Shown in pieces: positions 1-8,083 of a DNA stretch of 44,306 nucleotides. Numbering within the stretch: position 1 is the first letter of the stretch; each line of letters starts with the position of its first letter. Origin of the DNA: a delta proteobacterium ML8_F1 (lineage in GTDB: Bacteria; Bacillota; Clostridia; Peptostreptococcales; Acidaminobacteraceae); contig LQBE01000054.1 of assembly GCA_002029975.1 (NCBI GenBank), forward strand, positions 1 to 44,306, written 5' to 3'. Below the pieces are notes generated by a model, which saw nothing but the letters and a program-made list of their open reading frames with translations, made no database searches and was not told the DNA's origin. The translations under genes and the position numbers were made by a program.

Positions 1-105
1 GAAACCTATATTACAGATGGACTAGTTCAACTTGCTATTGCAATTCTCGATTATTTTGCTTTTGAAAATACTACTATATTTTCGAAATATTTGAAAGGGT
101 TTTTT

Positions 106-134
106 AATCCATACCGGTCACTCCGTGCTATAAT
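106..134 (+). promoter_or_regulatory. Extended -10 promoter for lplA-lipA
   Basis: TATAAT lies at 129-134 and is preceded by TGC, giving an extended -10 (TGnTATAAT). The -35 region around 106-111 is poor. Transcription would begin near 141, leaving a leader of about 20 nt before the ribosome binding site AAGGAG and the lplA ATG at 160. Positions 1-105 hold nothing I recognise. Confidence 0.55.
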
Positions 135-159
135 ATTTAAAAACCCTAAGGAGACCGCC

Positions 160-1146
160 ATGAAAATCGTGATGAACGAACAGACAAGTCTTGCTTTCAA
201 TCTTGCCGCAGAGGAATATATGATCAGGAATTTCAAAGATGAAATCTTCATGCTGTGGCGTGCCGGTCCATCGGTACTTCTCGGCAAGAATCAGAACGCC
301 TATTCTGAAATGAATATGGATTATGTCAGGGAAAAGAATATTCAAGTGGTCAGAAGAATGTCCGGAGGCGGCGCCGTCTACAATGACCTGGGCAATACGA
401 ATTTCTGCTTTATCATGAATGACAACACAAAGGTGTTGACAGATTTTACCAGATTCACCACACCCATCATCCAGGTCTTGAAAAACCTGGGTGTCGATGC
501 CGCCTTTACAGGAAGAAATGACATGACCATTCAAGGCAAGAAATTCAGCGGCAATGCGCAATACCGCATCAAAAAGAGAATCCTGCACCACGGCACCCTG
601 CTGTTTTCAAGTGATATTTTCGATTTGAGCCAATCTTTGAATCCCAGCCCCACAAAATTCTCCGACAAGGCTGTGAAATCCGTCAAATCCCGGGTCACCA
701 ACATCAAGGATCATCTGAAAGACCCTGCCATGGATATCCACACTTTCAGGGAAATCATCAACCGGCATATCATGACACTCTATCCCGATGCCACCTATTA
801 TACCTTCACGGACCAGGATATTGAAGCCATTGAAACTCTGATGCAGGAGAAATATTTGTCCTGGGAATGGAATTTCGGAACTTCTCCCAGTTTCAACCTC
901 ATGAAGCAGCAAAAATTTCCTGGGGGAGTTGTCGAAGTCTATGCCGATATTAAGGACGCCAGAATCGCAAATATTCAATTTCACGGCGATTTTTTCGGCC
1001 ATCTCGAGGTGACCGACCTGGAAAAACTCCTGATTGGCAAGCCATATGACAAAAACACCCTGGAACTGATTCTGCGGGACCTGGATGTTGACGCATATTT
1101 TAAAAATATCAGTGCTGATGAAATTTTAAAAGTCATTTTCGAATAG
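160..1146 (+). CDS. lplA: Lipoate-protein ligase A
   Basis: Lipoate-protein ligase of 328 aa. The family activates lipoate with ATP and attaches it to a lysine of E2 or GcvH domains in the cytoplasm. The signature RRMSGGGAVYND is present, with Asn where many ligases have His (the family also contains this variant), and the ligase lysine lies in the GKKFSGNAQY segment. A C-terminal accessory domain follows from about residue 245. The ATG at 160 is chosen because AAGGAG (148-153) precedes it at good spacing; an in-frame ATG at 91 has no ribosome binding site and lies upstream of the promoter. lipA follows after 12 nt, so salvage and synthesis of lipoyl groups are probably co-transcribed. No lipoylated substrate gene is present in the window. 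Confidence 0.93.
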   Translation: MKIVMNEQTSLAFNLAAEEYMIRNFKDEIFMLWRAGPSVLLGKNQNAYSEMNMDYVREKNIQVVRRMSGGGAVYNDLGNTNFCFIMNDNTKVLTDFTRFTTPIIQVLKNLGVDAAFTGRNDMTIQGKKFSGNAQYRIKKRILHHGTLLFSSDIFDLSQSLNPSPTKFSDKAVKSVKSRVTNIKDHLKDPAMDIHTFREIINRHIMTLYPDATYYTFTDQDIEAIETLMQEKYLSWEWNFGTSPSFNLMKQQKFPGGVVEVYADIKDARIANIQFHGDFFGHLEVTDLEKLLIGKPYDKNTLELILRDLDVDAYFKNISADEILKVIFE

Positions 1147-1158
1147 GAGTTGACATAC

Positions 1159-2028
1159 ATGAGAAAGCCCGCCTGGATGAGAGTCAAGATCAATGACACC
1201 GCAAAATTCAACCGCGTCAACCGCATTCTGGAAACTTCAGGCCTCAACACGGTTTGTGTGGAAGCCAATTGTCCCAACCGCCTGGATTGTTTCAGTCGCA
1301 AAACCGCCACCTTTATGATTCTGGGAAGAACCTGTACTCGAAACTGCAGATTCTGCAACGTCACACCGGGACATCCCGACCAGGTTGATCCGGATGAGCC
1401 ATTCAAAGTCGCACGTGCCATCAGCACACTCGGCTTGAAACATGCGGTCATCACCTCAGTCACCAGGGACGACCTGTCAGACGGCGGAGCGGAACATTTC
1501 GCCAGGGTGGTGAAAGCCATCAGAGCCCTGAATCCTGAAACCACCATTGAGGTTCTTATTCCTGATTTTCAAGGTAATCCCTCTGCTATTCAAACCCTCG
1601 TGGCGACGAAGCCGGACATCGTCAATCACAATGTCGAAACTGTCCCCCGTCTGTATAAGGCCGTCCGTCCCCAGGCCGACTACCGGCAGAGCCTGGAGGT
1701 CCTGAAAAAAGTCAAAGACATGGATCCCGACATCCTGACAAAATCAGGCATCATGCTCGGTCTTGGCGAAACCCTGGAGGAGGTCACACAAGTCCTCGAT
1801 GATCTTTTGGCCCATCACTGTGAGATATTGACCATTGGCCAGTACCTGCAGCCTTCTGATTCCCATTATGAAATGGCAGCCTATATCGAGCCGGAGGTTT
1901 TCGAGGAATTGAAGGCAGTCGGTGAAAGCAAAGGATTCTTATACGTCGCTTCCGCCCCCATGGTAAGAAGCTCTTACAACGCCCAGGAAGCCCTGGAGTT
2001 TTCGCAGTCAAAAGAAAACCTTCGTTAA
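1159..2028 (+). CDS. lipA: Lipoyl synthase (radical SAM)
   Basis: Radical SAM enzyme of 289 aa that inserts two sulfurs into protein-bound octanoyl groups. The auxiliary [4Fe-4S] cluster motif has cysteines at about 33, 38 and 44 (CVEANCPNRLDC), and the radical SAM motif CTRNCRFC has cysteines at about 59, 63 and 66. The C-terminal RSSY motif, whose serine ligates the auxiliary cluster in the family, is present. The ATG at 1159 is preferred because AGGAG (1145-1149) sits 9 nt upstream; a TTG at 1150 directly abuts that site. LipA here can act with LplA on salvaged octanoate or on the products of other octanoyltransferases. No lipB-type gene is seen. A terminator hairpin overlaps the stop codon. 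Confidence 0.96.
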   Translation: MRKPAWMRVKINDTAKFNRVNRILETSGLNTVCVEANCPNRLDCFSRKTATFMILGRTCTRNCRFCNVTPGHPDQVDPDEPFKVARAISTLGLKHAVITSVTRDDLSDGGAEHFARVVKAIRALNPETTIEVLIPDFQGNPSAIQTLVATKPDIVNHNVETVPRLYKAVRPQADYRQSLEVLKKVKDMDPDILTKSGIMLGLGETLEEVTQVLDDLLAHHCEILTIGQYLQPSDSHYEMAAYIEPEVFEELKAVGESKGFLYVASAPMVRSSYNAQEALEFSQSKENLR

Positions 2029-2046
2029 TCGAGGGTTTTCTTATAT
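2014..2046. terminator. Bidirectional terminator between lipA and phzF-like gene
   Basis: An 11-bp stem (2014-2024 with 2030-2040, one G-U) with a 5-nt loop contains the lipA stop codon. The tail is T-rich on the plus strand and the stem starts with an A-run for the minus strand, so it can end both convergent transcripts. Confidence 0.75.
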
Positions 2047-2871
2047 TTCGAAAATCTTGTCGATTTTCGCCACCTCGCCACCAATGAATATCTTGTCAGC
2101 AAGAATCCTGAATCGGAGCAGACCCTTTAACGAGCCCTGACCCTGATGAATGATACCCTTTTCCCCGAGTCTACCCTCTTTTTCTCTGAGATAGGTGATA
2201 ACACTGTTGTTGGAGGTGCCCGTCGCAGACTCTTCGTCAATGCCATAAAGAGGAGCAAAATTTCTGACATGAATCACCCCCGGCTCCGCCATCGTGAAAA
2301 TGTGGCAACCCACCACGCCCAGCTTCCTGCTTATCCTTTTCATGCAATCTCTGTCGACTGTGATTCGATCCAGAATCTCCTTGGATCTGACAGGACAGAT
2401 GATGTCGCTGATTCCGGTGGCATAGATCCTGGGGGACATGCCCTCAAGAAAAAGGTCCTCCCACGGGACACCAAGAGCCTCATTGAGACCCTCCCCATCT
2501 ACAAGCTCTTTCACAAGGCGGGCCTTCCCAAGATGAATGTAAAAAAGTCCTTCTTCATGGACTGCTTCGACTGCTCCACCCTTCGTCTGGACCCTGTCGA
2601 GAACAATCCCCCAGTGTTCCTTGATAAAATGGAGCCCCGCCAGGGTCCCGTGGCCACAGAGGGCCACTTCCTCAACAGGAGTATAAAACTCCATGGAAAA
2701 TACGCCGTCATTTTTTTTGACAAAGACAGTTTCCGAAAGCTTTGCACCTGTTGCAATTTTTTGCTTGGCATCCCGGCTCAAGCCCTGGTCTTCGATTACG
2801 AGAGCGCCATTGCCACCGGTTCCCCTGGAACTGAACACATCATAGTACTGATAGCTGCAAGAATGTTCCAC
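2041..2871 (-). CDS. PhzF-family isomerase-like protein
   Basis: Protein of 276 aa related to the PhzF/diaminopimelate-epimerase fold. Visible family marks are the N-terminal YYDVF segment, SETVF near residue 53, the CGHGTL motif, and an ATGTSNNS segment where the family has a conserved ATG(S/T) loop. True PhzF acts in phenazine synthesis, but most family members have unknown substrates and nothing here suggests phenazine genes. GTG at 2871 is chosen because GGGGAGG precedes it at good spacing and the protein then begins where the family begins; an in-frame ATG at 2913 has no ribosome binding site. The gene follows parB by about 50 nt and is probably its cotranscript. Its start codon lies inside a parS-type palindrome. 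Confidence 0.8.
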   Translation of the reverse strand: MEHSCSYQYYDVFSSRGTGGNGALVIEDQGLSRDAKQKIATGAKLSETVFVKKNDGVFSMEFYTPVEEVALCGHGTLAGLHFIKEHWGIVLDRVQTKGGAVEAVHEEGLFYIHLGKARLVKELVDGEGLNEALGVPWEDLFLEGMSPRIYATGISDIICPVRSKEILDRITVDRDCMKRISRKLGVVGCHIFTMAEPGVIHVRNFAPLYGIDEESATGTSNNSVITYLREKEGRLGEKGIIHQGQGSLKGLLRFRILADKIFIGGEVAKIDKIFEI

Positions 2872-2879
2872 GTGGAACC
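2864..2879. promoter_or_regulatory. parS: parS-type centromere site
   Basis: TGTTCCACGTGGAACC contains the 14-bp perfect palindrome GTTCCACGTGGAAC. It fits the conserved bacterial parS pattern (TGTTnCACGTGnAACA), differing at the last base, and is close to variants known as ParB sites. It lies just downstream of parB and covers the GTG start of the phzF-like gene. No second copy was seen in this window when looking for CACGTG cores. Confidence 0.85.
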
Positions 2880-2922
2880 CTCCCCTTTCAAACACCTTCC
2901 TGGTGCCACCCATGGGTTTTGT

Positions 2923-3762
2923 CTATTTTAACAACAATTTGACGATTCTTTCAAGGTCTGATTCATCATAAAAATCAATTTGTATGTTTCCCTTTTTATT
3001 CTTCAACTTGATTTGAACCCTGGTTCCCAGCTGATCTTGTATCATTTCCTCCAGCTTCCTGACTTCTAGGTCAACTTTTTGGGGCTTGTTCTGTCTTTTT
3101 TCCGGTTTTTTTGCCTGGTTTTCCAGGCTTCTTACAGACCAGTTCTCCCTGGCCGCCCTTCGGGCCAGCCCAGTCTGCTTTTCCTTTGGGTAGGCAAGGA
3201 GTGCCTTGCCATGACCCGGGGTCAGCTCGCCGGATTTGATCATCTCCAGAATCTCCTCGTCAAGATCCAGCAAACGCACCATGTTGGTAATATAGGGTCG
3301 CGACTTCCCCACGGATTTTGACAGATCATTCTGAGTCAGCTGGTAGTTGGTCAGCAGCAATTTGTAGGCCAAGGCTTCTTCCACAGGATTGAGATTGTCC
3401 CGTTGGACATTTTCAATGATTGAGATTTCTGCTTTTTTGAGGTCATCATAGGTCCTCACAATGCAGGGAATTTCAGTCAATCCCGCCTTTCTCGCCGACC
3501 GCCACCGTCTTTCCCCGGCAATGATCTGGAACCCCTTGGACTCTCTGGTCACTATGATCGGCTGAATAACGCCGTTGACCTCGATGGAATCCTTCAGGGC
3601 CTCTAGCTTGCTTTCATCGAATGTTTTTCTTGGCTGATTTCTGTTGGGGTAAATGTCATCAATGCTGACTTGTAGAATCTGATCGCTTTCAAGAATCTGC
3701 TCTGAGATATCCCCATCCGGTATCAGGGCTCCCAATCCCTTGCCTAGTGCCCTTTTTTTCAC
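2923..3762 (-). CDS. parB: Chromosome partition protein ParB/Spo0J
   Basis: ParB of 279 aa, which binds parS, clamps DNA using CTP and loads SMC. The N-terminal MKKRALGKGLGALIPD is the usual ParA-contact region. It is followed by the ParB/Srx CTP-binding domain with GERRWRSAR (about residues 83-91), a helix-turn-helix region with a KSVGKSRPYITN segment, a Lys/Gln-rich linker, and a C-terminal dimerisation domain. The start is GTG, overlapping the parA stop by 4 nt (GTGA), with AAGGAG upstream, so translation is coupled to parA. The gene lies about 8 kb from dnaA, as is usual for parAB. A second ParB-family gene (noc-like) lies upstream of parA. Confidence 0.96.
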   Translation of the reverse strand: MKKRALGKGLGALIPDGDISEQILESDQILQVSIDDIYPNRNQPRKTFDESKLEALKDSIEVNGVIQPIIVTRESKGFQIIAGERRWRSARKAGLTEIPCIVRTYDDLKKAEISIIENVQRDNLNPVEEALAYKLLLTNYQLTQNDLSKSVGKSRPYITNMVRLLDLDEEILEMIKSGELTPGHGKALLAYPKEKQTGLARRAARENWSVRSLENQAKKPEKRQNKPQKVDLEVRKLEEMIQDQLGTRVQIKLKNKKGNIQIDFYDESDLERIVKLLLK

Positions 3763-4535
3763 TTCAGTTCATCTCCTTCAGCCCAGAGGAATTCCTCTGC
3801 CAGCTCCTTGTAGGCCAGAGCGCCCTTCGACCCCGGATCATAATCAAAAATGGAAAGACCGTAGCTTGGCGCTTCGGCCAGTCTCACATTTCTGGGAATA
3901 ATGGCATTGTAGACCTTTGCCTTGAAAAAATTTCTGACCTCTTCAGCCACCTGAATCGACAGGTTGTTTCTGGAATCGTACATATTCAGCACAATTCCCT
4001 GAATTTCAAGATTCTTGTTCAGATTCTTTTTCACCAGCCTGTAGGTATTCATCAACTGAGACACCCCTTCCAAGGCGTAAAACTCACACTGTATGGGGAT
4101 CACCACACTGTCCGCCGCCACCAGGGAATTGAGGGTCAGCAATCCCAGCGAAGGCGGGCAGTCAATGAAAATATAATCATATCTGTCCTTGACCCTGTCC
4201 GTGAGGTTCTTGAGCAAATACTCCCGATGCGCCATGGATGTCATTTCTATTTCAGCCCCCGCCAGGGAAATCGTAGAAGGAAGAATATCCAGTCCTTCTA
4301 TTTTCGTGGCAATAATACAGTCCGCTACATCTGCTTCCTCAAGTAGCGCTTCGTAGAGACTGTTGTCGATGGTGTGCTTGTCGATGCCAATGCCGCTGGT
4401 TGAGTTTCCCTGAGGGTCATTGTCGATCATTAGCACTTTTTTACCCAGTCCGGCAATAGCGACACTGAGATTAATCTGGGTGGTGGTCTTGCCTACGCCA
4501 CCCTTTTGATTGAATACCGAGATTACTTTACCCAA
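3759..4535 (-). CDS. parA: Chromosome partition ATPase ParA/Soj
   Basis: ParA/MinD-type ATPase of 258 aa. It begins GKVISVFNQ and continues with the deviant Walker A KGGVGKTT (about residues 10-17); Walker B is at DYIFIDCPPS. In the family it works with ParB on origin segregation and regulates DnaA. The start is TTG at 4535, because AAAGGAG lies 11 nt upstream and the protein then starts exactly at the conserved GKVI segment; a longer in-frame reading to 4592 would run through that ribosome binding site. It has its own likely -10 box at 4566-4571 and follows a terminator after noc, so parA-parB appears to be a separate transcription unit. Confidence 0.95.
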   Translation of the reverse strand: MGKVISVFNQKGGVGKTTTQINLSVAIAGLGKKVLMIDNDPQGNSTSGIGIDKHTIDNSLYEALLEEADVADCIIATKIEGLDILPSTISLAGAEIEMTSMAHREYLLKNLTDRVKDRYDYIFIDCPPSLGLLTLNSLVAADSVVIPIQCEFYALEGVSQLMNTYRLVKKNLNKNLEIQGIVLNMYDSRNNLSIQVAEEVRNFFKAKVYNAIIPRNVRLAEAPSYGLSIFDYDPGSKGALAYKELAEEFLWAEGDELK

Positions 4536-4565
4536 AATAATTTCAACTCCTTTAAAGATATTACT

Positions 4566-4571
4566 ATTATA
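4566..4571 (-). promoter_or_regulatory. Probable -10 box of parA-parB
   Basis: On the minus strand TATAAT lies about 30 nt before the parA TTG, downstream of the noc terminator. No good -35 hexamer is visible at the right distance, so this is tentative. Confidence 0.4.
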
Positions 4572-4657
4572 TCTGAATTCTTCCTCCTTCACAGGAATTT
4601 TTGCAATTATCCCTCATGATTGCCTTGAAAATAAAAAATACTTTTTGGCAATTCAGC

Positions 4658-4683
4658 AAAAAAAGTCCGGCCCCTGGCCGGTC
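4658..4683 (-). terminator. Terminator after noc-like gene
   Basis: On the minus strand a GC-rich stem (CCGGCC with GGCCGG, plus an outer G-C pair around one mismatch) with loop AGG is followed by a run of seven T. It separates the mnmE-mnmG-rsmG-noc unit from parA. Confidence 0.8.
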
Positions 4684-4716
4684 TTTTGCTCTGACAGAAT
4701 ACTTCCCCTGCAGACT

Positions 4717-5484
4717 TCATTTAATGATTCTTATCACAATGGTGTACTCTTTTTCGTCCTCAGTAAGATCATAGTAGGCTTTGACCCCATGTCCGAGTAT
4801 CTCTTCGTAGGCTTTTTTGACCGTATTGATAATAATCCGGTAATTGTTGAATACCCCTTTTACTTTTTTCCTTTTTTTACCATTTGCTTCACATCTCATA
4901 GCCACCAGTTTTTCCGTGTCCTTGACACTGAGCCCTGATTGACTCGCCGTGTCAATGACCTGCAGCTTGTCCTGTTCATCTTTAAGATCCAACAGTGCCC
5001 TGGCATGGCGTTCTGTCAGGCCCGAGTGCTGGAGAGCCTCAATGACCCGGGGAGAGTGATTGAGTATTCTCAGTTTATTGGCAATGGTACTCTGGGATTT
5101 GCCCATGAGTTTTGATATCTGACCCTGGGTCAGTTTATGGGAATGCATCAAGCGCCTGTAGCTATTGGCTTCATCGATAAAATTAAGATCTTCCCGCTGT
5201 ATATTCTCAATCAGTGCCAGGGCGGCACTTCCGATTTCATTCACTTCATAGACAATCACTGGAATTTCCTCCAGTCCCACAAGCTTGGCCGCCCTCAAAC
5301 GGCGCTCCCCTGCTATCAATTCATAACCGGCATCCACGGTTCTGACAACGAGGGGTTGAATCAGCCCCACCTCCTGTATGGATGAGGCCAGCTCCTTGAT
5401 TTTCTCATGGTCGAAGGCCATCCTGGGTTGGTGGGGATTGGGTTTGATCAAATGGGTCTTGACTAAGCGGGATTCCTGTTTCAT
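4717..5484 (-). CDS. noc: ParB-family nucleoid occlusion-like protein (Noc)
   Basis: ParB paralogue of 255 aa with the ParB/Srx domain (KPNPHQPR at about 15-22, AGERRLRAAK at about 58-67) and a helix-turn-helix segment LTQGQISKLMGKSQSTIANK. Its position between rsmG and parA is that of Bacillus noc, whose product binds its own sites and blocks division over the nucleoid. Unlike B. subtilis Noc, the conserved domain begins almost at the start codon, so no N-terminal amphipathic membrane-targeting helix is visible. The start is the second of two adjacent candidates (ATG 5484, with GTG 5487 just before it), with AGGTGA overlapping the rsmG stop. It could instead be a second ParB; the context favours Noc. 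Confidence 0.85.
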   Translation of the reverse strand: MKQESRLVKTHLIKPNPHQPRMAFDHEKIKELASSIQEVGLIQPLVVRTVDAGYELIAGERRLRAAKLVGLEEIPVIVYEVNEIGSAALALIENIQREDLNFIDEANSYRRLMHSHKLTQGQISKLMGKSQSTIANKLRILNHSPRVIEALQHSGLTERHARALLDLKDEQDKLQVIDTASQSGLSVKDTEKLVAMRCEANGKKRKKVKGVFNNYRIIINTVKKAYEEILGHGVKAYYDLTEDEKEYTIVIRIIK

Positions 5485-5492
5485 CACATCAC

Positions 5493-6206
5493 CTACAGGG
5501 GATTTTTTGAAGCCTTTCCCGGCTTCCTGGGATATCTAAAGGGGGTGTTCATGACCTTGCGGACCTGAATCAGCGCCCTGAAATCGTGATTCAAGGGGAG
5601 CTCGTACTCAAAGGTATTGAGGATTTCCCCACCCAGAAGTTCAAGGGCATTGTGGGAATTCTCCATTTCCTTGACATAGTGGCTTCCCTTGTAGGCCACA
5701 AAATCCCCCTCCTTCTTCACAAAGGGCAGGGCATATTCCAGCAGCACCGGCAACTCGGCGACGGCTCGTGACACCACCAGGTCAAAGTTCTCTCTGTATT
5801 CCTTGAGCTTGGCAAGATCCTCTGCCCGGCCATGAATCAAGGTCACATTCTTGATCTTCAGTTCATCGACTACCCTTTCCAGGAAAGTGATGCGTTTGGC
5901 CAGAGAATCCACCAAGGTAAATTCAGAATTCTTCCAGTACAGAGCAAGGGGGATTCCTGGAAACCCTGACCCTGTTCCCAGATCAAGGATTCTCTTCTTG
6001 CTGAGATTGATCCCTGTCTTCATTATCAGATAGCTGTCGATGAAGTGTTTGAGGTACATTTCCTCCTCACCGGTAATTGCCGTCAGATTGATTTTGTCAT
6101 TCCAATCCAATATCATTTCACGAAAACGAAACAGGGGTCCGGAAACCTGGTCCTCGACAATACCCATGTCCTCGAGCAATTCCTTCAATAAATCCTGCTT
6201 AAACAT
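5493..6206 (-). CDS. rsmG: 16S rRNA (guanine527-N7)-methyltransferase
   Basis: SAM-dependent methyltransferase of 237 aa (formerly GidB) that makes m7G527 in 16S rRNA. The SAM-binding [16 protein letters not shown] loop and the [15 protein letters not shown] segment typical of RsmG are visible. The ATG at 6206 is chosen because AGAAGG precedes it at about 7 nt; the in-frame TTG at 6212 nearly abuts that site. The gene overlaps the 3' end of mnmG by 8 nt and is followed by noc, the classic gidA-gidB order. Loss of RsmG gives low-level streptomycin resistance in several bacteria (family knowledge). Confidence 0.96.
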   Translation of the reverse strand: MFKQDLLKELLEDMGIVEDQVSGPLFRFREMILDWNDKINLTAITGEEEMYLKHFIDSYLIMKTGINLSKKRILDLGTGSGFPGIPLALYWKNSEFTLVDSLAKRITFLERVVDELKIKNVTLIHGRAEDLAKLKEYRENFDLVVSRAVAELPVLLEYALPFVKKEGDFVAYKGSHYVKEMENSHNALELLGGEILNTFEYELPLNHDFRALIQVRKVMNTPFRYPRKPGKASKNPL

Positions 6207-8076
6207 TCTCAACCCTTCTTCTCATCTGCTCAAGAAAGACCATGAGCACTGAAATATCCGCCGGACTCACACCGGAAATCCTCGATGCCTGTCCAATACT
6301 CAAAGGCTTGATGGCGGCAAGCTTCTGTCTCGCTTCAATTCTGAGTCCTTCAATAGTGCTGTACTCGAGGTTTTCTGGAATCCTCTTGTTTTCCAGTCCC
6401 TTGAATTTATTGATTTGAGCCAGCTGCTTTGTGATATAGCCACTGTATTTTACCGTTACCTCGCATTGTTTGATGACATTCGGGTCGAGGCTGGGTCTAA
6501 AAGGGTCTACCTCTGACAGTATATCATAATTTAATTCAGGCCGCTTCAACAAATCCTTCAGGGTGACGGAATTCCTGACCAGGGAAGATCCCCATTTTTC
6601 CAAAAAAGGATTGATTTCCTGAGGCTTGAAATGAAGGGTCTCGATGCGCCTGGATTCTTCCGCTATCGCCTGTTCCTTTTCCAGCAGCAGAGCCATTCTT
6701 TGCTCTGCGGCCAGCCCCAATTCGTATCCCCTGCGGGTCAACCTCAGATCGGCATTGTCCTGCCTGAGGACCAGCCGGTATTCGGCCCTCGAGGTCATCA
6801 TCCTGTAGGGTTCATTGGTCCCCTTTGTCACCAGATCATCAATCAAAACCCCGATGTAGGCTTCAGACCGGTCAAGAATCAGAGGATCCCCCTCCCTTAG
6901 GAACTGTACGGCATTGATTCCGGCTATGAGCCCCTGGGCTGCAGCTTCTTCATAACCGCTGCTGCCGTTGGACTGTCCCGCAGAAAAGAAACCCGCTATT
7001 TCCCTGAATTCCAGGGAAAGCTTGAGCTGGGTGGGATCGATGCAGTCGTATTCAATGGCATAGGCCGGCCGCATCATTTCAACATTTTGCAATCCAGGAA
7101 TGGTCCGCATGAACTCCACCTGGACATCCTCCGGAAGACTGGTGGACATCCCCTGAACATACATTTCGTCGGTGTATCGTCCCTCAGGCTCTATGAAAAG
7201 CTGGTGGCGGTCCTTGTCATTGAACCGTGTAATCTTGTCCTCAATTGAGGGACAGTACCGGGGTCCCACGCCTTCAATATTGCCACTGAACATGGCGGAC
7301 AGATGGATGTTGTCGTTGATAATCTCATGGGTCCTCGGATTCGTGTAGCCGAGCCAGCAGGGCTCCTGATCCATCTCAATGGATTCCGTCAAAAAAGAAA
7401 AGGGTTCGATTTTTTCATCACCAAGTTGGATTGTCATCTGGTCGAAATCCAGGCTGCGCCTGTTCACCCTGGCTGGCGTCCCCGTCTTGAATCTTCTGAC
7501 AGATATGCCATTGGCAATCAGACTCTGGGTCAACTTCTTCGCCGGGGCGAGACCGTTGGGACCGCTTTCAAAAACCGCGTCACCGATGAAGACCTTCCCA
7601 CCCAGATAAGTCCCGGAAGCCAGAATCGCAGTCCTGGCTTCAAAAACAGTGCCTGTAGCGATTTTAACGCCTTTGATACGGCCCTCTTCAACCAGGATAT
7701 CCGTAACCTCCGCCTGACGCAAATGGAGATTTTCCGTCTTTTCAATGACCTTTTTCATTTCAGTGTGATACAGCTGTTTGTCAGCCTGCGCCCTGAGGGA
7801 ATGCACCGCAGGACCCTTTCCCAGATTCAGCATTTTGCTTTGAATCATGGCACGGTCCGTATTAAGTCCCATCTCTCCACCCAGGGCATCGATTTCCCTG
7901 ACCAGGTGACCCTTCCCGGTGCCGCCGATAGAAGGATTGCAGGGCATCATGGCTACTGAATCGAGATTGATACTGAACAGGATGGTTTTCGCCCCCAGTC
8001 TCGCAGCGGCCAGGCCGGCCTCGACACCGGCGTGGCCGGCACCAATAACGGCCACATCATAAACATTGTTTTTCAT
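6199..8076 (-). CDS. mnmG: tRNA uridine-5-carboxymethylaminomethyl modification enzyme MnmG
   Basis: FAD-dependent enzyme of 625 aa (GidA). With MnmE it modifies U34 of certain tRNAs using methylene-THF and glycine or ammonium. The N-terminal dinucleotide fold [14 protein letters not shown] and the [21 protein letters not shown] segment are present, and so is the C-terminal helical MnmE-binding region. Length matches the family (about 620-630). The ATG at 8076 is chosen because it begins right at the FAD fold; upstream reading enters mnmE. Only 7 nt separate it from the mnmE stop. The junction is a near copy of the one before noc. Confidence 0.97.
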   Translation of the reverse strand: MKNNVYDVAVIGAGHAGVEAGLAAARLGAKTILFSINLDSVAMMPCNPSIGGTGKGHLVREIDALGGEMGLNTDRAMIQSKMLNLGKGPAVHSLRAQADKQLYHTEMKKVIEKTENLHLRQAEVTDILVEEGRIKGVKIATGTVFEARTAILASGTYLGGKVFIGDAVFESGPNGLAPAKKLTQSLIANGISVRRFKTGTPARVNRRSLDFDQMTIQLGDEKIEPFSFLTESIEMDQEPCWLGYTNPRTHEIINDNIHLSAMFSGNIEGVGPRYCPSIEDKITRFNDKDRHQLFIEPEGRYTDEMYVQGMSTSLPEDVQVEFMRTIPGLQNVEMMRPAYAIEYDCIDPTQLKLSLEFREIAGFFSAGQSNGSSGYEEAAAQGLIAGINAVQFLREGDPLILDRSEAYIGVLIDDLVTKGTNEPYRMMTSRAEYRLVLRQDNADLRLTRRGYELGLAAEQRMALLLEKEQAIAEESRRIETLHFKPQEINPFLEKWGSSLVRNSVTLKDLLKRPELNYDILSEVDPFRPSLDPNVIKQCEVTVKYSGYITKQLAQINKFKGLENKRIPENLEYSTIEGLRIEARQKLAAIKPLSIGQASRISGVSPADISVLMVFLEQMRRRVENV

Positions 8077-8083
8077 CACATCA

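Noticed and set aside
1-90. Possible gene or regulatory element at the left edge
   Set aside because: No ORF with a start signal, no repeat and no hairpin with T-tract was found.
91-159. N-terminal extension of lplA to an ATG at 91
   Set aside because: It lies upstream of the -10 box and has no ribosome binding site; ATG 160 has one and gives the family length.
2146-2931. 261-aa plus-strand ORF opposite the phzF-like gene
   Set aside because: No domain or ribosome binding site; it is the antisense shadow of a gene with clear family motifs.
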